DNA from: an uncultured bacterium
GTDB taxonomy: Bacteria; Cyanobacteriota; Vampirovibrionia; Gastranaerophilales; Gastranaerophilaceae
Length of the DNA stretch: 29,855 nt
Direction: 5' to 3'
Assembly: GCA_900547585.1 (NCBI GenBank)
Contig: URHD01000016.1
Location: 1 to 29,855, forward strand
The notes under the pieces were generated by a model. That model was given only the letters and a program-made list of their open reading frames with translations, had not been told where the DNA came from and did no database searches. The position numbers and the translations under genes were made by a program. Each line of letters opens with the position of its first letter. Within the stretch, counting starts at the first letter, position 1. Below are positions 7,389 to 12,712 of this stretch, in pieces.

Positions 7389-8150
7389 CTAAGTAATAAA
7401 GCCCTCTAAAAGCGTTTTCGTAATCAAATACCACCCGTCAATCATCACAAAAAGTATGAGTTTAAACGGCGTAGCAACGGTCGCCGGAGGCAAAAACAGC
7501 ATACCCATCGAAACAAGGATACTTGCGACCACAATATCGATTACGAGAAACGGCATAAAGATTATAAAGCCGATTTTAAACGCTGTTTTCAGCTCGCTAA
7601 TTACAAAAGCAGGAATCAGCGTATAAGTCGGCACATCTTTCCAGTTTTTCGGTTTTTCAATCTTTGCCATGCTCAAAAACAGCCCGAGTTCCTTTTCTTC
7701 GGTATGTTTTATCATAAATTCGCGCATTGGCTCAATCCCCCGTTCGAGCGCCGCCTGCTGGGTTATCTGATTTTTCATATAGGGCTGGATTGCGGTTTCG
7801 TTCATCTTGTTAAAGGTCGGAGCCATTACAAAAAACGTCAAAATCAGCGCCAGCCCTGCAAGAACCTGATTCGGAGGGAGCGAAGCAAGTCCGATTGCCT
7901 GCCTTGTAAGCGCAAGAACGATGATTATCCTGATAAACGCCGTTGTCATGATAAAAATACTCGGCGCGAGCGTCAAAATCGTCAAAAGAACGAGGATTTG
8001 GACACCCTGAGTGAATTCCTGCGGGGTGTTTGTGTTCCCCATTCCGACGGTTATTGTCGGGAACGCAACCGCTGCGTGCACTGCCGCCTTTTGAAAGAAA
8101 AGCACGGCAAACACGCTCAACAGCTTTATAAAACTTTTTAAAATACGCAT
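7389..8150 (-). CDS. fliP: Flagellar export gate protein FliP
   Basis: FliP forms the five-subunit ring of the flagellar secretion pore. The 253-residue protein has a cleavable-looking signal peptide (residues 1-26, ending AAVHA-AVA) as usual for FliP. This is followed by the family signatures FIRIIIVLALTRQAIG and PPNQVLAGLALILTFFVM, a periplasmic loop, and the C-terminal pair of helices with VISELKTAFKIGF and GMLFLPPATVATPFKLILF. GAGG lies 9 nt upstream of the ATG, and a minus-strand TATCAT at 8164-8169 may be the -10 of the operon. No fliO or other flagellar gene precedes it; the upstream 399 bp are non-coding, so this is probably the first gene of the unit. Confidence 0.97.
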   Translation of the reverse strand: MRILKSFIKLLSVFAVLFFQKAAVHAAVAFPTITVGMGNTNTPQEFTQGVQILVLLTILTLAPSIFIMTTAFIRIIIVLALTRQAIGLASLPPNQVLAGLALILTFFVMAPTFNKMNETAIQPYMKNQITQQAALERGIEPMREFMIKHTEEKELGLFLSMAKIEKPKNWKDVPTYTLIPAFVISELKTAFKIGFIIFMPFLVIDIVVASILVSMGMLFLPPATVATPFKLILFVMIDGWYLITKTLLEGFIT

Positions 8151-8236
8151 TTTTGCCTCATAGATGATAGATACTCAATTAATATTTTATCCGACAACGT
8201 AAATTCAAGCCAATTCTTAAACAAACTTCACTTTTA

Positions 8237-8362
8237 GCTTGAAAATGTGAATTATATTTTATTTTGGAGTGCCTTAAAACACTAACCGTCGCTTTCGCCC
8301 CATAGGGCGGGGGCGCGGGTTTTTCGGCACGGAAAAATAAAATATAATTCACATTTTCAAGC
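8237..8362 (+). repeat. Class B palindromic element, copy 1 (divergent core)
   Basis: Arms 8237-8265 and 8334-8362 are a perfect 29-bp inverted repeat. The core begins TTTTGGAGTG and ends CGGCACGGAAAA, matching the two ends of the class B cores at 9353-9476 and 16723-16849, but its middle differs and includes GCCCCATAGGGC. The arm sequence is unrelated to the other copies. Confidence 0.8.
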
Positions 8363-8477
8363 CCCCTATCTTTGTTACGCCCACGCAAAATCCCCCATCA
8401 TTAATCTAATCTAGTGTCGCCTTAGTCGATTCGCCTACGCGAACCGCCCAAGGCTCACCTTTTCTAATCGTCTCTCA

Positions 8478-8519
8478 AAAAATTCGTTCACGTCACTTCG
8501 TTCCTTATCACGAATTTTT
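8478..8519. repeat. 10-bp inverted repeat before the mrnC promoter
   Basis: AAAAATTCGT (8478-8487) and ACGAATTTTT (8510-8519) are perfect inverted copies 22 nt apart. The AAAAATTCG part also occurs near the upstream repeats at 4766 and 4844. It overlaps the expected -35 region of mrnC, so it might be an operator or the end of an unrecognised transcript. Confidence 0.4.
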
Positions 8520-8534
8520 CTCAGACAACAATCA

Positions 8535-8543
8535 TGGTAAAAT
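8535..8543 (+). promoter_or_regulatory. Extended -10 (TGGTAAAAT) of mrnC
   Basis: TG at 8535-8536 plus TAAAAT at 8538-8543 form an extended -10. Transcription would be expected to start about 7 nt after the hexamer, at the A of the mrnC ATG (8550), which predicts a leaderless message. The same spacing is found at 12698-12713. Confidence 0.6.
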
Positions 8544-8549
8544 AGTTTT

Positions 8550-8921
8550 ATGGAAGAAATGAATTTAAAAGGCTGTGCGCACCTTGGAGATGCGGTTTAT
8601 GAGCTTTATATAAGGGAAAAAGTTATTTACAAAACTCCGAACCTCGCGAGGCTCCACAAACTCAACACAAACCTTGTAAATGCACAATATCAGTGCGATT
8701 TGCTGGAATTTCTTGAACCTTATCTAACAGAAGAAGAAAAAGAAATCGTCCGGCGCGGCAGAAACATCCCTTCATCATCCGCAAGACGCATAAATCAGTC
8801 GCTTCACCGTATAGCGACGGGGTTTGAGGCACTTGTGGGGCATCTTTATTTGTACGATAAAGAGCGTTTAGGCGAGATTTTCAGGATTGCGGACGAAAAA
8901 GTCAACGCTGACATGTTGTAA
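8550..8921 (+). CDS. mrnC: Mini-ribonuclease III (MrnC)
   Basis: MrnC is a small RNase III-type dimeric nuclease without a double-stranded RNA-binding domain; in Bacillus subtilis it matures 23S rRNA ends. The 123-residue protein is the RNase III catalytic fold alone. HLGDAVYELYIRE near residue 12 holds the conserved Gly-Asp, RRGRN (about 71-75) is characteristic of the mini-III subfamily, and GFEALVGHLYLY (about 95-106) contains the second acidic catalytic site. The ATG at 8550 has no Shine-Dalgarno site but lies at the expected transcription start. An alternative ATG three codons on would use GGAAG as a weak site. The rpsT promoter overlaps its stop codon. Confidence 0.95.
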   Translation: MEEMNLKGCAHLGDAVYELYIREKVIYKTPNLARLHKLNTNLVNAQYQCDLLEFLEPYLTEEEKEIVRRGRNIPSSSARRINQSLHRIATGFEALVGHLYLYDKERLGEIFRIADEKVNADML

Positions 8922-8943
8922 TTTAAGTTTTTAAGGCTATAAT
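8916..8943 (+). promoter_or_regulatory. rpsT promoter overlapping the mrnC stop
   Basis: TTGTAA (8916-8921), a 16-bp spacer and TATAAT (8938-8943). The -35 box contains the TAA stop codon of mrnC. The leader to the rpsT ATG is about 50 nt, with AAAGGA (8988-8993) as the ribosome-binding site. Confidence 0.8.
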
Positions 8944-9000
8944 AATTGTACTCACACCATCCTCAATGCAGATTAAAATGCATTATGAAAGGAAAAAACA

Positions 9001-9270
9001 ATGGCAAACATTAAGTCAGCTAAAAAAAGAGTACTCATTGCAGAAAGAAACAGATTGAAAAACGTTGCTGTAAAATCTGAAATCAAAACTGCAATCAGAA
9101 AAACCCTTGAATTAGCTCAAGCCAAAGAGGCAGATTCAGTAAAAACAGCTCTTAATCACGCTTACAAACTGTGCGACAAGGCTGTTTCCAAAGGTGTTTT
9201 ACACAAAAACACAGCTGCCAGAAAAAAATCAAGATTGACACTTGCAGTAAACAAACTGCTCGTTAAATAA
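9001..9270 (+). CDS. rpsT: 30S ribosomal protein S20
   Basis: S20 binds 16S rRNA in the foot of the small subunit and takes part early in assembly. The 89-residue basic helical protein begins MANIKSAKKRV and contains the family pattern ERNRLKN, KSEIKTAIRK, a central LNHAYKLCDKAVSKGVLHKN and the C-terminal AARKKSRLT. Length and charge are typical. It has its own promoter and an intrinsic terminator, so it is a single-gene unit. The roughly 50-nt leader might carry autoregulation, as known for S20 in Escherichia coli, but no specific structure is evident. Confidence 0.98.
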   Translation: MANIKSAKKRVLIAERNRLKNVAVKSEIKTAIRKTLELAQAKEADSVKTALNHAYKLCDKAVSKGVLHKNTAARKKSRLTLAVNKLLVK

Positions 9271-9289
9271 TTGATTTTTTGAAAATATT

Positions 9290-9324
9290 AAAGCCCTTTT
9301 TCGAAAGAAAAGGGGCTTTTTTAG
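9290..9324 (+). terminator. rpsT intrinsic terminator
   Basis: AAAGCCCTTTTT pairs with AAAAGGGGCTTT around a CGAAAG loop, followed by a T-run. It ends rpsT transcription about 50 nt after the stop codon. Confidence 0.9.
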
Positions 9325-9352
9325 ATTATTTTTTTTAACAAATCAGCAAAAA

Positions 9353-9476
9353 CGCAAGGTGCTGGATTTTTCTTTGGAGTGACTATGGGGGAGGGCTCGT
9401 TAATCGGAAAATATAAGTTTTCTGCTGCGCGCGCCCGGAGGAATCGGAACGGAAAAGGAAAATCCAGCACCTTGCG
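9353..9476 (+). repeat. Class B palindromic element, copy 2
   Basis: Arms 9353-9375 and 9454-9476 are inverted repeats of 23 bp with one mismatch. The core runs CTTTGGAGTGACTATGGGGG, then a variable middle, then GGAGGAATCGGAACGGAAAA. Both conserved ends occur in reverse orientation in copy 3 (16723-16849), but the arms are different. Confidence 0.9.
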
Positions 9477-9537
9477 CGACATACCTAATAAACCGCCCCT
9501 ACCCAGTTAAACAGAATGCGATTGAATCTTGTTTTAA

Positions 9538-9566
9538 TTGCAACAAGGCAAAAAAAAGCGTATAAT
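9538..9566 (+). promoter_or_regulatory. pepA promoter
   Basis: TTGCAA (9538-9543), a 17-bp spacer and TATAAT (9561-9566), with start expected near 9573. AAAGAGG about 6 nt before the ATG at 9600 is the ribosome-binding site. Confidence 0.8.
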
Positions 9567-9599
9567 TGTACCCATACAGATTAAAAGAAAGAGGTTTTT

Positions 9600-11084
9600 A
9601 TGAATGTTACGGTAGCAAAAGGCCTGTTGGAAGAAACAAAAGCCAATGTTCTTGTTGTGAACCTTTTTGAGGGCGTAAAAGTCCCTGCGGGCGCAACCGG
9701 AGCTATTGATATAGCACTCGGAGGGCTCATCTCCGATTATGTAATCGCAAAAGAAGGCTTTGACGGAAAATTTGGCTCAATGTACGTGCTCCCTACATTC
9801 GGAAAACTACCTGCGGAAAAAATCATCATCGCAGGAATGGGAAAAAGCAAAGATTTTACCCTCAACAAGCTTAGAGAACTCTCAGCAAGAATCATAAAAA
9901 AATGCGCAAAACTCCCGAACGCAAAAAAAGTGGTTTCTATCCTCCACGGCGCGGGAATCGGCGGATATGACCCGCAAATTTGTGCACAAATGATTACCGA
10001 GGGCGTTTTAATCGGCGGATACAAGTTCGACAAATACAAATCCGACAAAAAACAAAAGAAAATCGACGAGGTTGTAATCGTTGATATGGTTGAAGAACAC
10101 TGCAAAAAGGCAAAAGCCGGCGTTAAAAAAGGTAAAATCATGGCTTCTGCCGTGAATTTCGCCAGAAATCTCGCAAATGAACCGGCTCAATACGCTACTC
10201 CGGCAAAACTTGCAGAAATTGCCCAATCAATTAAAGATATCGACGTACGCGTCTATGAAAAAGACGAAGTTGAAAAAATGGGAATGGGCGCATTTCTTGC
10301 GGTGGCAAAAGGCAGCAGCCAGCCTCCGAAATTCATCCACATGCAATACAAATCACCGAATGCGCACAAAAAAATCGCAATTATCGGCAAGGGCATTACG
10401 TTTGACAGCGGCGGGCTCGATATTAAGCCTCCGTCATCAATGCTCACAATGAAAGACGACATGTCAGCAGCAGCAGCGGTTTTGGGCGTGATGAATGCGA
10501 TAAAAGACCTGAAACCGGACGTTGAGCTCCACGGTATAATCGCCGCATGTGAAAATATGCCAGGATGCAGCGCTTACAAGCCTGGCGATGTGCTTACAGC
10601 CAAAAACGGAAAGACAATTGAGGTCGATAACACCGATGCAGAGGGCAGATTGACCCTTGCTGACGCACTTTGTTACGCAAGCGAGCTCGGTGTGGACGTA
10701 ATTATTGACGTTGCGACCCTCACGGGCGCATGTGTTGTCGCTCTGGGCAGCGCAGCAAGCGGAATTATGGGCAACAACCAATCTTTAATCGACAAACTCA
10801 TAAAATGCGGAAATATCGGCGGGGAGCGTCTCTGGCAGCTTCCAATGTTCGAAGAATACAAGGATTCTTTAAAAAGCGACATTGCTGACATGAGAAATAC
10901 CGGCTCACGTCAGGGCGGAACGCAAACTGCAGCACTGTTTTTGCAGAATTTTGTCAAAAAAGCACACTGGGCGCATATTGATATTGCGGGTACTGCGTTT
11001 ATTGACAAACCGATTAACGAAATTATGTCAAAAGGCGCGACCGGCGCAGGTGTACGTACGCTTTTGAATTTTATACTGAATTAA
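9600..11084 (+). CDS. pepA: Leucyl aminopeptidase (cytosol aminopeptidase, M17)
   Basis: PepA removes N-terminal residues from peptides with two metal ions in a hexameric cytosolic enzyme; in some bacteria it also binds DNA. The 494-residue length is normal. The N-terminal macro-like domain covers about residues 1-165. The C-terminal catalytic domain has the metal and catalytic residues K264 and D269 in GKGITFDSGG, and D346, E348 and R350 in NTDAEGRL, the M17 signature. ATG 9600 has a good AAAGAGG site and its own promoter, and a strong inverted repeat follows the gene. Substrate preference beyond aminopeptidase activity cannot be read from the sequence. Confidence 0.97.
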   Translation: MNVTVAKGLLEETKANVLVVNLFEGVKVPAGATGAIDIALGGLISDYVIAKEGFDGKFGSMYVLPTFGKLPAEKIIIAGMGKSKDFTLNKLRELSARIIKKCAKLPNAKKVVSILHGAGIGGYDPQICAQMITEGVLIGGYKFDKYKSDKKQKKIDEVVIVDMVEEHCKKAKAGVKKGKIMASAVNFARNLANEPAQYATPAKLAEIAQSIKDIDVRVYEKDEVEKMGMGAFLAVAKGSSQPPKFIHMQYKSPNAHKKIAIIGKGITFDSGGLDIKPPSSMLTMKDDMSAAAAVLGVMNAIKDLKPDVELHGIIAACENMPGCSAYKPGDVLTAKNGKTIEVDNTDAEGRLTLADALCYASELGVDVIIDVATLTGACVVALGSAASGIMGNNQSLIDKLIKCGNIGGERLWQLPMFEEYKDSLKSDIADMRNTGSRQGGTQTAALFLQNFVKKAHWAHIDIAGTAFIDKPINEIMSKGATGAGVRTLLNFILN

Positions 11085-11099
11085 AAATCGAAAAAATAT

Positions 11100-11164
11100 A
11101 AAAAACAGGAAATTCTTTTTTTCCACATCAACAATGGGGCAAAAAATTGAATTTCCTGTTTTTT
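11100..11164. terminator. Long inverted repeat / terminator between pepA and the receiver gene
   Basis: AAAAAACAGGAAATTC (11100-11115) and its exact inverse (11149-11164) form a 16-bp stem around a 33-nt loop. The A-tract before and T-tract after allow it to terminate pepA and the convergent receiver gene ending at 11181. The loop is long for a terminator and has no similarity to the class A or B cores. Confidence 0.75.
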
Positions 11165-11180
11165 AAATGAAAATTATCAA

Positions 11181-11774
11181 TTATTTTTCAACATTCGCAG
11201 CAAGAACAAGGTTTTTCTGCCAGTTTTCGGTTTTTTCAACAAAGAAATCCGCACCTTTTTCAAGACACATATTTTTGTGCTCTTCTTTTGATGATGCAGT
11301 CATAACACCGATTCTCACTCCTTGCGGCTGAAGTTCTTTTAGCTTAACAAGTTCTTCAAGAAGGATAAATCCGTCTTTCTCTGTAGGCAAAAACAGGTCA
11401 AGAATAACAAGATTAAAATGATTTTTCTTGAATTTATCTACTGCGTCGTAAATATCCTTTGCAACAGTGACATTGTACCCCAACCCTTTAAAAAGAACGC
11501 CGAGCTGATAAGTTATTATGCACAAATCGTCAATAATGAGCACATTTTCCTGTTTATGCTTATTTTCATTGCCTGCAGAGCACTTTACTTCTTTAAATTT
11601 TTCAGCAGAATGCGACGCACTGAGCCTGAGTTTTGAGATGAGAGTGTTTATGTCCTCGAGCGTATTTTTGAGAGTTTCCAACGTAATTTCACTATATTCG
11701 GGCGGATTTTTTTCAGCTGCCATGTAGAGCTTATTTATAAAATCCGAGTCAACATTAATTCCTTTTTCTTCCAT
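11181..11774 (-). CDS. Receiver-domain protein with an N-terminal helical extension
   Basis: The C-terminal part (residues 77-197) is a two-component receiver domain with all key residues: D82-D83, phosphoacceptor D126 in LVILDLFLP, T159 in GVMTAS and K181 in FFVEKT. The first 70 residues are predicted helical, with LETLKNTLEDINTLISKLRL resembling a short dimerisation or docking helix, and are linked by a polar stretch. No DNA-binding domain follows, so output is probably by protein contact. The chosen start is ATG 11774, with AGGGGC upstream. A longer frame to 11879 would overlap the stop region of the small gene and has a Lys/Tyr-rich, unlikely N-terminus. It follows the 62-residue gene by 43 bp and may be in one unit with it. 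Its kinase may be the one at 12713-14890, but this is not shown. Confidence 0.85.
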   Translation of the reverse strand: MEEKGINVDSDFINKLYMAAEKNPPEYSEITLETLKNTLEDINTLISKLRLSASHSAEKFKEVKCSAGNENKHKQENVLIIDDLCIITYQLGVLFKGLGYNVTVAKDIYDAVDKFKKNHFNLVILDLFLPTEKDGFILLEELVKLKELQPQGVRIGVMTASSKEEHKNMCLEKGADFFVEKTENWQKNLVLAANVEK

Positions 11775-11817
11775 CAAAGTGCCCCTATTATATAAACTAT
11801 AACAATTGTAGTACTTT

Positions 11818-12006
11818 TTAAAAAATTTGCCACCATTTTTTTGTAGTATCTTTTTTTCTGAAAGAAGCAGCTGATTCATTGAGAATTTTTATAATCTGAC
11901 TGTCTGTAAGGCTGAAATGGCGCTGCAAATCCTCGATATAGCGCAAAATATGCTTTTGAGCAATTTTAGGACTATCGTTTTTTCTGTCCAGCACATTTTC
12001 GTTCAT
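11818..12006 (-). CDS. Small 62-residue protein of unknown function
   Basis: Probably real: ATG 12006 has a perfect AAGGAG (12012-12017) five bases upstream, and a TATAAA-like -10 lies just before it. An earlier GTG at 12012 overlaps the ribosome-binding site and is rejected. The product begins MNENVLDRKND and is charged, with two likely helices (IAQKHILRYIEDLQRHF and DSQIIKILNESAASF) whose spacing could fit a small helix-turn-helix or helical hairpin, and ends KKWWQIF. No family recognised. It lies 43 bp upstream of the receiver protein gene, suggesting a role in the same signalling unit. Confidence 0.65.
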   Translation of the reverse strand: MNENVLDRKNDSPKIAQKHILRYIEDLQRHFSLTDSQIIKILNESAASFRKKDTTKKWWQIF

Positions 12007-12085
12007 AAACACTCCTTACATATTTATAATAACCCGATATTGAGAAAACACATTATCACAACGGGCAATCTTAGGGATAAAACGA

Positions 12086-12637
12086 TTACAAATTACGGAG
12101 AACCTTACATGGATTGCCTACAGCGACGACATTTGACGGAATATCCTTTGTAACAACGCTTCCGGCACCTATTACCGTGTTAGAACCGATTGTAACGCCT
12201 GCAAGAACGGTAACATTCCCGCCAAACCACACATTATCACCTACTTTGATTGGTTTTGCGTCCTCAATGAAAGTTATTCTTTCTTTGTAATCAAGAGGGT
12301 GGCGGGCACTGTAAAAACCGCAGTTAGGGCCGATAAAAACGTTGTCGCCGAACGTAACTTTTGCTGGATCGAGGATTACGAGGTTGTGATTTGAATAAAA
12401 ATTCTCGCCAATTTCAATATTGTAACCGTAATCGCAATAAAAATTCTGCTCGATAAGGAAAGATTTTGCGGTTTTTCCCAGAAGTTTTCTGAGCAGTTTT
12501 TCTCGCTCTTCTAAGTTCTCGGGAGAAATATTGTTGTACTCAAAACACATTTTTTTGCAATTTTGGCGCTCTTTTACAAGCTGTTCATCAAAAGGAGCAT
12601 AGGGCTGCTCATTAATCATTTTTTCTTTTTCAGTCAT
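12086..12637 (-). CDS. Maltose/galactoside O-acetyltransferase-type hexapeptide enzyme
   Basis: The protein belongs to the LacA/Maa/NodL group of trimeric left-handed beta-helix acetyltransferases that move acetyl from acetyl-CoA to sugar hydroxyls. The start chosen is ATG 12637 (183 residues) with GAGAGG about 9 nt upstream; an ATG seven codons earlier has no such site. The N-terminal helical cap (about 1-55) has RQNCKKMCFEYNN. The hexapeptide coils run from about residue 65 to 180, with the catalytic His in FYSARHPLD, followed by KPIKVGDNVWFGGNVTV and GAGSVVTKDIPSNVVAVGNP, which are strongly diagnostic. The actual acceptor sugar cannot be told. It is divergent from the histidine kinase gene at 12713. 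Confidence 0.9.
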   Translation of the reverse strand: MTEKEKMINEQPYAPFDEQLVKERQNCKKMCFEYNNISPENLEEREKLLRKLLGKTAKSFLIEQNFYCDYGYNIEIGENFYSNHNLVILDPAKVTFGDNVFIGPNCGFYSARHPLDYKERITFIEDAKPIKVGDNVWFGGNVTVLAGVTIGSNTVIGAGSVVTKDIPSNVVAVGNPCKVLRNL

Positions 12638-12697
12638 GCCATTTTTCCTCTCAAACATTGTTATATTCCGTAAAAATTAGCCCTCATACACAAGCTA

Positions 12698-12706
12698 TGC
12701 TAAAAT
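12698..12706 (+). promoter_or_regulatory. Extended -10 (TGCTAAAAT) of the histidine kinase operon
   Basis: TG at 12698-12699 plus TAAAAT at 12701-12706. The ATG starts at 12713, exactly where transcription should begin, and no Shine-Dalgarno site exists. This predicts a leaderless message, with the same geometry as mrnC. Confidence 0.6.
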
Positions 12707-12712
12707 ATTACC

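Larger units (their letters stand above)
8151..8549. other. 399-bp intergenic region between divergent fliP and mrnC
   Basis: No gene is supported. It holds the fliP promoter region, class B palindrome copy 1 (8237-8362), a 10-bp inverted repeat (8478-8519) and the mrnC promoter. An open frame across 8179-8388 on the minus strand is the translated palindrome and is not considered a gene. Nothing recognisable is seen at 8363-8477. Confidence 0.7.
9271..9599. other. 329-bp intergenic region rpsT-pepA
   Basis: No gene is supported. It holds the rpsT terminator (9290-9324), class B palindrome copy 2 (9353-9476) and the pepA promoter (9538-9566). Nothing recognisable is seen at 9477-9537. Confidence 0.75.

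Noticed and set aside
5203..8150. A virulence-type (non-flagellar) secretion system.
   Set aside because: FlhB N-terminal signature, FliP signal peptide and overall sequence fit flagellar proteins; no injectisome genes are present.
8179..8388. A 69-codon minus-strand open frame.
   Set aside because: It is the translation of class B palindrome copy 1 and has no ribosome-binding site or family resemblance.
11100..11164. A seventh member of the palindrome family after pepA.
   Set aside because: It has a 16-bp stem but its loop has neither core motif, and the A/T tracts fit a bidirectional terminator.
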